Assembly: GCA_031261545.1 (NCBI GenBank) | Contig: JAISJL010000033.1 | Span: 1-43,846, forward strand | Direction: 5' to 3' | DNA: 43,846 bases | From: Candidatus Nomurabacteria bacterium | Lineage (GTDB): Bacteria; Patescibacteriota; Saccharimonadia; Saccharimonadales; Saccharimonadaceae | In this document: positions 26,310 through 36,575 of the stretch, piece by piece | How positions within the stretch are numbered: the stretch's first letter is position 1 | How the letters are laid out: every line of letters starts with the position of its first letter | Translations under genes and position numbers: made by a program | Notes under the pieces: generated by a model | Databases searched by the model: none | Told to the model about the DNA's origin: nothing | The model's input: the letters and a program-made list of their open reading frames with translations, nothing else

Positions 26310-27739
26310 TAGAGCCTTTGCGCAGCGATGGGAATGAGGTCGGAATAAGCCAGAAACGGCGTTTGTAAGCTGGCGAGAGCGGAGATGGGGAGTTCGTTTT
26401 GGAGTGCGAGAGACAGAACGGCAACAAGACTTTCGGCACCCTGCGCGACGATGCAGGCACCGAGGAGTTTGTTGCCAGAGCGATCGGAGATGAGTTTGAG
26501 GAAACCGTCGTCTTGCGATATGGCGTTGTGGGAGGATTGGGAAAGAGAGACGAGAGATTTTTTGATGTCTAGTCCGATGCGGGTGGCTTCGTCTTCGGTT
26601 ATGCCGATGGTGGCTACGGTCGGAGAGAGGCGAGTGATGCGGGAAAGGCCGAGGTAGTTGGCGGTGACTTTCTTTCGCCTTGCGGCTTTGCAAGATTTAG
26701 GGAAAGCGTTGGCGGCGGCGATTTGACCTTGCAAGATGGCTTTTTGCGATGAGCTGTCGTGGTGGGCAATGAAACCGCTGACGGGGTTTTGGGGCGAGAG
26801 GCTGTCGCGCTCGGAGTCGATGCAGTCGCCGGCAGCGAAGATGTTTTTGTGCGAAGTTTGGAGGGTTGGTAAAACGGCGATGCCAGAATCGGAGAAACGG
26901 ACGCCAGCATCGTCTAGATTGAGGCCGCTGAGATTGACGGAGCGTCCCGTGGCAAGGAGGATGAGTTCGGTGCGGACGATTTGTTCGGTGCCTTGGGCGA
27001 TGAACATGATTTTGCTGGAGATTTTGTCTTTGTCGACAGCTTCGACACGTGTGCCAGTCAGAACGTTGATGCCTAACTTTTTGATGAAGTAGTTTTTGAC
27101 AAAAGTGCCGGTGGTTTCGTCTTCTTTTGGCAGAAGTCGTGATGCGAGCTCGGCGATAGTAACTTTGACACCCATTTTAGCAAAGTATTCCGCCATTTCA
27201 CAACCGCAGGATCCGCCACCAATGATGAAAATGGATTTAGGGAGTTTTGGCAGGTTCATGACGTCGTCGGCGGTTAAGAAGGAAGTGGTGGTGATGTTTT
27301 GGATTTCGGGCAGGAAGATTTCGGAGCCTATGGAGATGAGGATCTTTTTGGCCGATAAAAGATGCTCGCCGACCTTGATGGTGGTTGGGTCGACGAAGGA
27401 ACCGTAGCCCTTGAAGATGGTGATATTGGCTTTTTGGCAATCGTTGGAGATAGAGGCGGCGGCGTTTTTGACTGTAAGGTTTTTGTAGCGTTGTGTTATG
27501 GGGAAATTGAGGCTGAGCGTGGCGGTGTTGAGGCCGATTTCGGAATTGAGTTTGGCTTGGTAGAAGAAATCGCTGACGCGGCTTAGGGCGCGAGAGGGAA
27601 TGTCGGAGAAAAAGACGGCATCACCGCCGACAGCCAGTGGTTCAACGATGGCGACTTTGCAGCCGATACTGGCGACTTGTAGCGCAGCGGGAACGCCGGC
27701 TGTGCCACCGCCGAGAACTATAAAATCAAAGGTTTCCAT
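26309..27739 (-). CDS. Dihydrolipoamide dehydrogenase-like flavoprotein lacking redox cysteines
   Basis: FIVLGGGTAGVPAALQVASIGCKVAIVEP, SIFIIGGGSCGCEMAEYFAKMGVKVTIAE, NIFAAGDC; GGDAVFFSDIPSRAL where GGTCxxxGCxPSK is expected. Confidence 0.85.
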   Translation of the reverse strand: METFDFIVLGGGTAGVPAALQVASIGCKVAIVEPLAVGGDAVFFSDIPSRALSRVSDFFYQAKLNSEIGLNTATLSLNFPITQRYKNLTVKNAAASISNDCQKANITIFKGYGSFVDPTTIKVGEHLLSAKKILISIGSEIFLPEIQNITTTSFLTADDVMNLPKLPKSIFIIGGGSCGCEMAEYFAKMGVKVTIAELASRLLPKEDETTGTFVKNYFIKKLGINVLTGTRVEAVDKDKISSKIMFIAQGTEQIVRTELILLATGRSVNLSGLNLDDAGVRFSDSGIAVLPTLQTSHKNIFAAGDCIDSERDSLSPQNPVSGFIAHHDSSSQKAILQGQIAAANAFPKSCKAARRKKVTANYLGLSRITRLSPTVATIGITEDEATRIGLDIKKSLVSLSQSSHNAISQDDGFLKLISDRSGNKLLGACIVAQGAESLVAVLSLALQNELPISALASLQTPFLAYSDLIPIAAQRL

Positions 27740-27795
27740 ATATGTATATTATATCATACTTGCAATTTTGTTTTAAGTGTGATATACTTGACATA

Positions 27796-27817
27796 TGAGC
27801 CTAAGAGTATAGGCTTA
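27796..27817 (+). promoter_or_regulatory. Hairpin in secE leader
   Basis: TGAGCCTA-AGAGTA-TAGGCTTA followed by TTTTAG. Confidence 0.45.
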
Positions 27818-27841
27818 TTTTAGTATCAAGGAAAGGTAAAG

Positions 27842-28069
27842 ATGGTTAAAAAGGATCAAAAAGAGGCGAAAAAGACTCGAAATCCACTCAAAATGCTTTG
27901 GAATTATATCAAAGCGTCGTTTCGTGAACTAAAAGAGGTTAGGTTTCCAAATGGCAAGGCGACACGCAAGATGCTTTTTGGTGTTTTGGTGTATGTTGGG
28001 CTGATTTTTGTCATCATTTGGGCGTTGGATATATTGTTTAATTGGATGTTTAAGGCAATTTTGAGCTAA
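27842..28069 (+). CDS. secE: Preprotein translocase subunit SecE
   Basis: YIKASFRELKEVRFPNGKATRKMLFGVLVYV, C-terminal TM; followed by nusG. Confidence 0.9.
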   Translation: MVKKDQKEAKKTRNPLKMLWNYIKASFRELKEVRFPNGKATRKMLFGVLVYVGLIFVIIWALDILFNWMFKAILS

Positions 28070-28082
28070 AGAAAGGGAGAAA

Positions 28083-28670
28083 ATGGAAGAGAACAACAAC
28101 ACGACAACTAGGAAATATCAGAGGGAAATTAGCCGTTATGATACGGACAGGGCTTGGTATGCCATTAACACTTACAGCGGACACGAAGATAAGGTGGCGG
28201 AGGCGATTAAGCAAAAGGCAGAAAGTGCGGACATGGCAGATTATATTTTTGATGTTTTAGTGCCGAAGGAAAAGCAGATTGAGGTTAAAAATGGCGCTAG
28301 AAAAGTTGTTGATCGCAAGATTTTCCAAGGATATGTCTTGGTTGATATGATTTTGACAGATGAATCGTGGTATGTGGTGCGAAATACGCAAGGTGTTTCG
28401 GGCTTTGTGGGGATTGATGGCAAACCGACGCCGCTCGCAAACGCGGAGATTGCGAAAATTAAGAAACGTATGGGCGTGGAAGATCCGAAGTATACGATTA
28501 GTTATGAAGTCGGTGAGATTGTAACGGTGATCGACGGTCCGTTCAAGGGCTTTGATGGTTCGATTTCGGAAATTGACTCAGAAAAGGGTCGTTTACACAT
28601 GTTGGTTTCGATGTTTGGTCGGGAAATGCCGATTGAGTTGGATGCGTTGCAGGTTAAGAAAATAGATTAA
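28083..28670 (+). CDS. nusG: Transcription termination/antitermination protein NusG
   Basis: AWYAINTYSGHEDKVAEAI, GYVLVDMILTDESWYVVRNTQGVSGFVG, GEIVTVIDGPFKGFDGSISEID. Confidence 0.95.
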   Translation: MEENNNTTTRKYQREISRYDTDRAWYAINTYSGHEDKVAEAIKQKAESADMADYIFDVLVPKEKQIEVKNGARKVVDRKIFQGYVLVDMILTDESWYVVRNTQGVSGFVGIDGKPTPLANAEIAKIKKRMGVEDPKYTISYEVGEIVTVIDGPFKGFDGSISEIDSEKGRLHMLVSMFGREMPIELDALQVKKID

Positions 28671-28671
28671 A

Positions 28672-30087
28672 TCAAAACGAGCCGTCGCGACAGATGACGG
28701 CTTTTATGGTGCGGAAGAAGATTTTGATGTCGAAGATGATGGACCAGTTGCTGACATAGAAGATTTCCAGCTTGACGCGTTCGGCAAAGGGGAGGTTTGA
28801 GCGCCCGGAGACGCTGGCAAGGGAGGTGAGGCCGGGTTTGATTGAGAAGAGGACGCTGTCGTTGGATTTGTAGAAATCGCGTTCGTCGGGGAGGATGGGG
28901 CGTGGGCCGATGATGGACATTTTGCCGCTCAAGATGTGGAGGATTTGGGGGAGTTCGTCGAGGGAGGTGGCGCGGAGGAACTTGCCGAAAAGGGTGTCGA
29001 CGCGGGGGTCTTGGGCGATTTTGCGGTTCTTCGCATAGTCATTGGCGAGATCTTTGCGACCCATTTTCTCGAAAATGGCGATGGCGTCTTGGCCAGAGAA
29101 CTTTTGGTTCATGGTGCGGAACTTGAGCAGCTTGAAAGTTTTGCCGTATTGACCGAGGCGTTTTTGGATGAAGAAAATTGGGCCGCGGTTGAAGAGTTTT
29201 TGGCAAAGAACTAAAATTGCGAAAACAATGAGCCAGATAGGTGACAAAATGATAACCCAAAAGAGGTCGAAAAGGCGTTTGACGATGAGGTTCCAGCCGA
29301 CGAGTGGGGTTTCGGAGATGGTGACGATGGGGTAGCCCCAGTTGATGACGGCTTGGTTGCGGGAATTGTAGAATTCTGGCTCTTCGGCGATGAAATTATA
29401 GGAAATGAAGCGGTTGCGAGAGGCGTTCAGGAGTTGTTCGGCGAGTCGGTCGCGTGCGGAGACGTCGGTTTGGATGATGGAGTCGAGTTTGAGTTTGCGC
29501 AGGTTTTTGATGACTTCGTCGGTGTCGCTGAAATCGGGGATGTTGTCGATTTTGATGCCAAAGGTTGCGACGACTTGGCCTGTTTCGGGCTGGGTGAGGA
29601 TTTGTTCGGCGATGTCACGCGTGGTGGCGGAATTGCCGACCAACAAGATGCGCGGTTGGTGGTGGCGACGGAAAAAACGGGCGACGAATAAGATGATTAG
29701 ACGGAGAATAATGACGGCTAAGATGGTGAAGACGAGGGCGTAGAAAATGACCAGACGGGCAGGGAAAATGTTGAGGTCGAAGAGATATTGGAAAGAGATG
29801 AGCGCCATCATGCCTAGACAAGTGCCGAAAATGATGCGGGGAATGAAACGGAAAGGTTTGCGGGAGGTCTTTGGGTTGTATAAACCGAGAGTGGCGAAGA
29901 TGATGAGCCAAAATGGGGTGATGATGAGGGTGGAGATGAGGAAGTCGTGAGCAAAAACGGGGGCAAGGAGCGGGCGTGGGTCGAGATTGACGCGCAAGAT
30001 GTAGGCTCCGATGAAAGCCGCAACCAAAAGCAAGGCGTCGCCGATGAGGAAGGCGAAATCGAGGAGATGGGAGTTTTTCTTGAACAT
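28672..30087 (-). CDS. Polyprenyl glycosylphosphotransferase (WbaP/WcaJ-type)
   Basis: Multi-TM N-terminus; VKRLFDLFWVIILSPIWLIVF, LLKFRTMNQ, LPQILHILSGKMSIIGPRPILPDE, KPGLTSLASVSGRS. Confidence 0.92.
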   Translation of the reverse strand: MFKKNSHLLDFAFLIGDALLLVAAFIGAYILRVNLDPRPLLAPVFAHDFLISTLIITPFWLIIFATLGLYNPKTSRKPFRFIPRIIFGTCLGMMALISFQYLFDLNIFPARLVIFYALVFTILAVIILRLIILFVARFFRRHHQPRILLVGNSATTRDIAEQILTQPETGQVVATFGIKIDNIPDFSDTDEVIKNLRKLKLDSIIQTDVSARDRLAEQLLNASRNRFISYNFIAEEPEFYNSRNQAVINWGYPIVTISETPLVGWNLIVKRLFDLFWVIILSPIWLIVFAILVLCQKLFNRGPIFFIQKRLGQYGKTFKLLKFRTMNQKFSGQDAIAIFEKMGRKDLANDYAKNRKIAQDPRVDTLFGKFLRATSLDELPQILHILSGKMSIIGPRPILPDERDFYKSNDSVLFSIKPGLTSLASVSGRSNLPFAERVKLEIFYVSNWSIIFDIKIFFRTIKAVICRDGSF

Positions 30088-30159
30088 ATAATATATTATA
30101 ACATGAAATTTGAATTGTATTGTGTTGATTTTTGATTTTGGTTATGGTAAGATAGTAGT

Positions 30160-31233
30160 ATGAATATTGTTGTGAAAGAAAGTAAGGTTGGGGCAACAAA
30201 GGTCAAGAAGAATGTCGATTCGGCGTTGCGGAGGTATCTGCTTGCAAATCCGAGTTTGAGCGATTTGGTGCAGTTTATTTTTATAAACAATCGGGGGATT
30301 TTGGCGGCGGACGAGAGTGGCGGATCGATTGCGAAGAAATTTGCGGCGATGAAGATCGAGGATAACGAGAAAAATCGCAGGGACTACCGTAACATCTTTT
30401 TGTCGGCGGAGGGGTTGGAGAATTATTGTGGTGGCGTGATTATGTTCGAGGAGACTGCTGCGCAAAAGGCGGACAATGGGCAACTCTTTGGCGATTTGTT
30501 GTTGGATAAGAACATTTTGCCGGGGATTAAATTGGATCGAGGTTTGGTGGAATTGCCGAACTTTGCGGGGGAGACTTGGACGCGTGGGCTGGACGATTTG
30601 GCGGAGAGACTGGAGAAATATTTTGCGATGGGGTTTCGGTTTGCAAAATGGCGCGCGGCTTTCCAAATTGTTGGGAATAAATTGCCGAGTGCTACGGCAA
30701 TGGATCTCAACACGACGATTTTGGCGGTTTATGCGTCGCTGTGTCAGAATGCGGGAATCGTGCCGATTGTTGAGCCAGAGGTGGTGCATGATGGGGATTA
30801 CAACATTGAGACTTGTGCCTTAGCGACGACGAAGATTATCAAGATGTTGATGGAAAAATTGAGCGAATATCGAGTGGATTTGACGGGGACGATCTTGAAA
30901 TGTAACATGGTTTTGGCCGGGAAGAAGTATGTGGTGCAGTCTTCGTCGCTAGACGTGGCGGAGGCGACGATTTCGGTTCTCAAAAACACGGTGGCGCCAA
31001 AGATTGGGGCGGTGGTGTTCCTTTCTGGTGGGCAAACGCCTGAGCAAGCAGCGAAAAACTTCCATGCTATCAAAAATCTCAATCTTTCGGAGGGAGTGTT
31101 GCCGTTTCCTGTGTCGTTTTCGTTTGCGAGGGCTTTGCAAGATCCGGCTTTGACGGCGTGGTGTGGCAAAGAGAGCAATTTTGGCGTGGCGCAGAAAGAG
31201 TTCGTTAAGCAGTTGCAAAGGGTCGCAGAATAG
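30160..31233 (+). CDS. Class I fructose-bisphosphate aldolase
   Basis: NRGILAADESGGSIAKKFAA, RRDYRNIFLSAEGLENYCGGVIMFEET, IVPIVEPEVVHDG, FLSGGQTPEQA. Confidence 0.92.
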   Translation: MNIVVKESKVGATKVKKNVDSALRRYLLANPSLSDLVQFIFINNRGILAADESGGSIAKKFAAMKIEDNEKNRRDYRNIFLSAEGLENYCGGVIMFEETAAQKADNGQLFGDLLLDKNILPGIKLDRGLVELPNFAGETWTRGLDDLAERLEKYFAMGFRFAKWRAAFQIVGNKLPSATAMDLNTTILAVYASLCQNAGIVPIVEPEVVHDGDYNIETCALATTKIIKMLMEKLSEYRVDLTGTILKCNMVLAGKKYVVQSSSLDVAEATISVLKNTVAPKIGAVVFLSGGQTPEQAAKNFHAIKNLNLSEGVLPFPVSFSFARALQDPALTAWCGKESNFGVAQKEFVKQLQRVAE

Positions 31234-31274
31234 GTAGATAATTTTTCGGGTCCTGCCACTTGTTTGCGTTAGCA

Positions 31275-31417
31275 CCGACCCACAATACGCTTTTTCTCTG
31301 CTCATCGCCTTACTCGTGACTAAAATTAGACTCTCGGACTTCGTCCGCCGCTAGCGCGGACGTCTAATTTTAATCCTCGCTCGGCATAACTCGCTACGAA
31401 AAAGGGATTGGGGTCGG
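31275..31417. repeat. Element C: nested inverted-repeat element
   Basis: CCGACCC/GGGTCGG, CTTTTTC/GAAAAAG, TAAAATTAGAC/GTCTAATTTTA and inner GTCCGC/GCGGAC. Confidence 0.75.
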
Positions 31418-31457
31418 CTTTGCGCATGCGAAAACGTGTTTTGCAGTGTGCGGAGTT

Positions 31458-31667
31458 TTAGCCCTTGCGTGGCTTGACTTCGTTGCGACCGAGGTTCTTT
31501 TTGGTTTCTTCGAAGACGACGTGGGTGCGCGTCTTTGGGTCGTATTTCTTGAGGGTCAATTTTTCCGGTGTGTTCATAGTGTTTTTGCTGGTGTAGTAAG
31601 CACGGAGGCCGCTTTCTTTGCTGACCAAGCCGACTAATTTTCTCTTTGTAGTATTCTTCTTTACCAT
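31458..31667 (-). CDS. rpmG: Ribosomal protein L33
   Basis: [49 protein letters not shown]. Confidence 0.85.
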   Translation of the reverse strand: MVKKNTTKRKLVGLVSKESGLRAYYTSKNTMNTPEKLTLKKYDPKTRTHVVFEETKKNLGRNEVKPRKG

Positions 31668-31709
31668 AATACTTATATTATATCACACTCGCCCCGAAAA
31701 AGCAAGAGT

Positions 31710-32978
31710 TTAGCGTGAGTTTTTGCTGATTTTGGCTTGGGCAAGGCGGTCTTTGAGGTCGCGAACGGCATTGGCCCAGTATAAATAAGCAAAATAGGGG
31801 GATTCGTAAGGCGAGAAATAGGCGTGGACGTCGCCATCTGACCAGTATTTGGTACACATGTAATAGGGGTGGTCGGAGGTTTGGAGTTTGCGCCAATCGT
31901 CAAGGATTTGAGCTTGGGTTTGGGATTTTGGCAGTTGTGTGATGTCGGGCGAGAGGGAATAGATTTCTTTGAGGGCTTCTTGTTGCATTTTGTTGCCTGT
32001 CCATGCCGAGAGGTCGCGTTCGGTGTCCGCCCAGGTGACGGTTTCGGGCATGGAGATTTCGGCGACTTTTGGCAAGATTTCGGCGGCTTCGTCGATGCGG
32101 AGGAAGTCGTTGCTGGGGTCGGAACACCATCTTTGGACAAATTTATCGAAAAACTCGAAAATGCCGCTGTCTGCCCACTGGTGTTCGCCAAAGGTCTCAA
32201 AATCCATGAATAAATTGAGCAGAGGGCCTTGGAGCGTGGCGGTTTCGCACCAATGGAGGTATTTTTCGACGCTCAGGGGGTGTTCCTTCCAGTTGTGATC
32301 CGAGAAGCGGAAAGCGATGTCGTCGCTGAGTCGATAATTTTTGAGCAAAAGTGCGGCGTTACCGTCGGTATGCCACGGTTCGTAGACGAAATTGGGGCTG
32401 CGCCATCCGAGGACTTTGTCCCAGCCCTCGGCCAAGATGGCCTTGAAGCCGGCGGAAGCGGCCCATTTGCCGAGATGGTTATTGTAGGAAAGTTCGGTGC
32501 CGCGAAAGGAGGTTGGCGTGACGCCGAAAAGGCGTTTGAAGGTGTCCATCTGTTGTTTTACTTGAGCTTCGAATTCGGGTAAATCGTAAAAAAAGGCGAG
32601 AGAATGGTAGTAAGTTTCGGCAACGAGTTCGCATTTGCCGGTGGCGACGAGATCGCGGAGCTTGTCGAGGATGTCTGGGGCGTATTCTTCGGCTTGTTCC
32701 AAGGTCATACCGGGGATAGATAAAGAAACCTTGAACTTTGGTTCGGTCTTGGCGAGTTTGAGTAGCATTTTTAGTGTGGGACGGTAGGACTTTTCGGCGA
32801 CCTTGAGAAAAATATCGCGGTTGTTGGTTTTGTCGCCAGATGGTGCGTTGAAGTAATCGTGATGTTGGTCGACGTCGAAAATGGTGTAGGGGCGGACGCG
32901 GTAAGGTTGGTGCATGTGTAGATAAAGGCAGATGTGCCGTTGAAATTGCTGGTCGTCCAAAAAATCCTGTTTTTGCAT
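31710..32978 (-). CDS. Glycoside hydrolase family 57 protein
   Basis: HICLYLHMHQPYRVRPYTIFD, FRGTELSYNNHLGKWAASAGFKAILAEG, LFMDFETFGEHQWADSGIFEF. Confidence 0.9.
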   Translation of the reverse strand: MQKQDFLDDQQFQRHICLYLHMHQPYRVRPYTIFDVDQHHDYFNAPSGDKTNNRDIFLKVAEKSYRPTLKMLLKLAKTEPKFKVSLSIPGMTLEQAEEYAPDILDKLRDLVATGKCELVAETYYHSLAFFYDLPEFEAQVKQQMDTFKRLFGVTPTSFRGTELSYNNHLGKWAASAGFKAILAEGWDKVLGWRSPNFVYEPWHTDGNAALLLKNYRLSDDIAFRFSDHNWKEHPLSVEKYLHWCETATLQGPLLNLFMDFETFGEHQWADSGIFEFFDKFVQRWCSDPSNDFLRIDEAAEILPKVAEISMPETVTWADTERDLSAWTGNKMQQEALKEIYSLSPDITQLPKSQTQAQILDDWRKLQTSDHPYYMCTKYWSDGDVHAYFSPYESPYFAYLYWANAVRDLKDRLAQAKISKNSR

Positions 32979-33074
32979 ATAAATAAGTATAGCACAAATA
33001 AAATGCCAAGTAAAGGCTTGTAGTTTTTGAGAAAATGGTATATTATAGAGGAAGTTATTTAATGAGAGGAGATT

Positions 33075-34922
33075 ATGGCGGAAAAAAAGAAGAATAGTGC
33101 AGGAAAGATGGTGCGACAAGTGGTGTTTTGGGGGATTATATTGTTGATTGTCGGCGGAGTGTTTTCGGTGTTGAAGCCAGAAGCGCCGCTGGAGAAGATG
33201 GCGGTGTCGGAGGTGGTGAGTAAGGCGAATAATGGCGAAATAAAACAGATTGAGATAACGGAAAATAACCTGAAAGTTACGCTCAAGGATGAGGAAAAGC
33301 CGAGTTTTCAGTCGGTTAAGGAAAATGGAAGTATTTATGAGCAGGGATTAAAGACGGATGCGCCAGTGGAAGTTTCGGTGAGCGAGGAGTCGGGTTTTGG
33401 GGCGATTTTGGGAGATGTGCTGATTATGGGGTTGCCAACATTGGCTTTGATCATATTCTTTATATTTATGATGAAATCGGCGGGGAACGCGAATAACAGC
33501 GCGATGAACTTTGGTAAGGCGAAGGCGCGGATTTATGGTCCAGATAAGAAAAAGATTACTTTTGACGAAGTAGCGGGTAACGAAAGCGCTAAACAAGATC
33601 TGTGGGAAGTGGTGGATTTCTTGAAAGCACCAGCGAAATATGAGAAATTGGGGGCAAAGATCCCGAGGGGCGTGCTGCTCGAGGGTGCGCCTGGGACGGG
33701 TAAGACGCTGATGGCGCGAGCGGTGGCGGGAGAGGCAGAAGTGCCGTTTTTCTCGATTTCGGGATCGGAGTTTGTGGAGATGTTTGCTGGTGTGGGCGCT
33801 TCACGCGTGCGAGATCTCTTCGCCAAGGCGAAGAAAAATGCGCCAGCGATAATCTTCATTGACGAGGTTGATGCGGTGGCGAAGAAGCGTTCGCAGAGAG
33901 GTGGTGGGGCGCATGACGAAAATGAACAGACATTGAATCAGATCTTGGTGGAGATGGATGGGTTTGAGAACGAGACGGGTGTGATTGTGATGGCGGCGAC
34001 GAACCGGCGAGATATGCTTGACCCAGCGCTGCTGCGACCTGGTCGGTTTGATCGGCATATTCAGGTGACTTTGCCAGAGCGACGTGAGCGATTGGATATC
34101 TTGAAAGTCCACTTTAAGAATAAGCCAGTGGATGCGAGTGTGGATTTGGATAAGATGGCGGCAAAGACGGCTGGGTCATCTGGAGCAGATTTGGCGAATA
34201 TCGCGAACGAGTCAGCAATTATCGCGGCGAGATTAGGACACGAAAAGATTGGTAACCAAGATGTGGTTGAGGCTTTTGAGAAGGTGGCGATTGGGCCAGA
34301 ACGCAAGAGCAAGGTGATGAACGAAAAGGAGCGTGAAAGCACGGCATACCACGAGGCGGGGCATGCGATTGTGGGGCATGTTTTGCCGAATAGCGATCCA
34401 GTGCATAAGATTACGATTATTCCACGCGGACGAACGGGTGGTGTAACATGGTTTTTGCCGCCAGAAGATAGGAATTACACCTCGATTCATGAATTTAAGG
34501 ATATCTTGGCGCGCGGGATGGCGGGGCGAAGTGCGGAGAAATTGGTCTATGGCGAGGGCGGGATTACGACTGGGGCAGGATCGGACTTGAAGCATGCAAC
34601 GGAATTGGCACGGGATATGATCATGGAGCAGGGCATGGGCGAAAATCTGCAAAATCAGGTCTTTCCGAATAGCGATGATGATGGATTTTGGGCTGGTGCG
34701 TCGAAACCGTATTCGGAGAAAACAGCAGAAGAGATTGACAAGGAAGTAGCGAAATTGCTGAAAGATGCGACGAAGCGAGCGGATGAGATTTTGGCGGCCA
34801 ACCGTGAGGATTTGGAGAAGCTAAAAGATGCCTTGATTGAGAAGGAAACCTTGGACGAGAACGATGTGGCGGAGGTCCTGAAGACGGCTAAACTGCCAGA
34901 GGTGGCAAAGCAGAAGGCGTAG
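33075..34922 (+). CDS. ftsH: ATP-dependent zinc metalloprotease FtsH
   Basis: [23 protein letters not shown], second region of homology, HEAGHAIVG. Confidence 0.97.
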   Translation: MAEKKKNSAGKMVRQVVFWGIILLIVGGVFSVLKPEAPLEKMAVSEVVSKANNGEIKQIEITENNLKVTLKDEEKPSFQSVKENGSIYEQGLKTDAPVEVSVSEESGFGAILGDVLIMGLPTLALIIFFIFMMKSAGNANNSAMNFGKAKARIYGPDKKKITFDEVAGNESAKQDLWEVVDFLKAPAKYEKLGAKIPRGVLLEGAPGTGKTLMARAVAGEAEVPFFSISGSEFVEMFAGVGASRVRDLFAKAKKNAPAIIFIDEVDAVAKKRSQRGGGAHDENEQTLNQILVEMDGFENETGVIVMAATNRRDMLDPALLRPGRFDRHIQVTLPERRERLDILKVHFKNKPVDASVDLDKMAAKTAGSSGADLANIANESAIIAARLGHEKIGNQDVVEAFEKVAIGPERKSKVMNEKERESTAYHEAGHAIVGHVLPNSDPVHKITIIPRGRTGGVTWFLPPEDRNYTSIHEFKDILARGMAGRSAEKLVYGEGGITTGAGSDLKHATELARDMIMEQGMGENLQNQVFPNSDDDGFWAGASKPYSEKTAEEIDKEVAKLLKDATKRADEILAANREDLEKLKDALIEKETLDENDVAEVLKTAKLPEVAKQKA

Positions 34923-34923
34923 G

Positions 34924-36555
34924 ATGAAGTTTAAGCTCCGAAGTGTGGTCGCGTTGGCGAACAAGAAACTGCCGATTAAACTGGCGGCTTTGGTGCTGGC
35001 TGGGTCAACTTTGATTTCGGCGCTTTTGGGGATTTTTCGCGATCGGTTGCTCAACACGTTGTATTTGGACACTTATCCGGCGGGGATTGATGCCTATACG
35101 GTGGCGTTCACGGTTCCGGATTTCATGTTCTTTCTTCTGGTTTCGGGTGCGCTTTCGGTGACCTTTATTCCGGTTTTTAATAAGCAACTGATGAGCGATA
35201 GGCGCAAAGAAGCGTGGCGGCTGAGTTCGAGCGTGCTTAACATCTTTGCGATTGCGACGATGGTGGTGAGCGTGCTGATTATGATTTTTGCCGAGCCCTT
35301 GGTGAAGCACGTGGTGGGCCCGGGGCTGAGCGAGAGTAGCATGGCTTTGGCGGTTTCGATGATGCGCGTGGTGGCGATCAATCCGTTTCTTTTTGCGATT
35401 TCGACCGTTTTGGCGAGTATTCAGCAAGCGGTGGGGCGGTTTGTGTTCTATGCAATGGCGCCAGCAGTGTATAACATCGGGATCATCATTGGGATTACAC
35501 AGTTTACAGGGGGGATTACGATTTTTGGGGTGCAGATTTTTGAGGGAGGGATTATGGGCGTGGCGCTGGGAGTGGTGCTGGGAGCGATTTTGCAACTGGT
35601 GATTAGTATTGTTGGGGTTTTGGGGCTGGGCTTTGATTATGAATTTAAGATTGACAAGAAAAGCGCATCGCTCAAAAAGGTCTTTGGACTGTTGCCGGCG
35701 CGGTCGATTGATCAGGGGATAGATTACGTCAACCAGTTGGTAGAGATAAATATGGCATCACGGATGGGGAGCGGAACGGTGCGGTCGTTTCAACAGGCGT
35801 CGAGTTTGTCGCTGATGCCGGTGAACCTGATTGGGACAGCGGTGGCGACAGCCTTTTTCCCGAAAATGACGGAGGATTTGGGGGCGGATAACACTGGGGC
35901 GTTCAAGCGTGATTTTTCGGATGGGCTGCGGACAATTATTTGGTTAGCACTGCCGATTTCGCTGGTCGCCTTTGCCACACGTGGTTATGTGGTGAACTTT
36001 ATCAAAAACGGTGGTGACCAACTAATTGCGTCGCTCCTAGGTATTTTGGTGATTTCGATTTTTTGTCGCTGTTTGTTCGCCATTTTGTCGCGCGGGTTTT
36101 ATGCCAGTCAAGACACGAGGACGCCGCTATTGGTGTCGGTGGCAGCGATTGGGTTGAACATTGGGCTAGCAGTGTGGTTTACTTTGGGGTTGAAGATTGG
36201 GCCGTATGGGTTGGCGTATGCGGAGAGCATCGGGGCTGTGGTGGAGATTACGCTGCTGATGGTGTTGTTGGGGCGTAAGTTCAAGAATCTGTTTTCGTTA
36301 CAATTTGCGCGGACGGTGATTAAGATAGTTTTTGCGAGTGCGGCGGCTTTTGTGGTGGCGTATTTTATGACGCACCAATTTCAATTGGCGGCGACGGATG
36401 ATAGCTTTGGTGATACTTTTCCGAAGTTTTTGTTGATTAGTTTGGGTAGTTTTTTGGTCTATTTTTTGATTGGCTTTGTGCTGAAAATCCCAGAGACGCG
36501 GCAGATGGTGGGCAAGATTGGGAAGATGCTCGGGCGGGTTGTAAAGAAGCGATAG
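34924..36555 (+). CDS. murJ: Lipid II flippase MurJ
   Basis: MVIN-type polytopic protein: STLISALLGIFRDRLLNTLYL, SGALSVTFIPVFN, QASSLSLMPVNLIGTAVATAFFPKM. Confidence 0.93.
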   Translation: MKFKLRSVVALANKKLPIKLAALVLAGSTLISALLGIFRDRLLNTLYLDTYPAGIDAYTVAFTVPDFMFFLLVSGALSVTFIPVFNKQLMSDRRKEAWRLSSSVLNIFAIATMVVSVLIMIFAEPLVKHVVGPGLSESSMALAVSMMRVVAINPFLFAISTVLASIQQAVGRFVFYAMAPAVYNIGIIIGITQFTGGITIFGVQIFEGGIMGVALGVVLGAILQLVISIVGVLGLGFDYEFKIDKKSASLKKVFGLLPARSIDQGIDYVNQLVEINMASRMGSGTVRSFQQASSLSLMPVNLIGTAVATAFFPKMTEDLGADNTGAFKRDFSDGLRTIIWLALPISLVAFATRGYVVNFIKNGGDQLIASLLGILVISIFCRCLFAILSRGFYASQDTRTPLLVSVAAIGLNIGLAVWFTLGLKIGPYGLAYAESIGAVVEITLLMVLLGRKFKNLFSLQFARTVIKIVFASAAAFVVAYFMTHQFQLAATDDSFGDTFPKFLLISLGSFLVYFLIGFVLKIPETRQMVGKIGKMLGRVVKKR

Positions 36556-36575
36556 ATGTGTTATAATGGAATCAT

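Noticed and set aside
35005-35595. 196-aa minus-strand ORF opposite murJ
   Set aside because: H/R/N-rich shadow ORF from the same strand bias.
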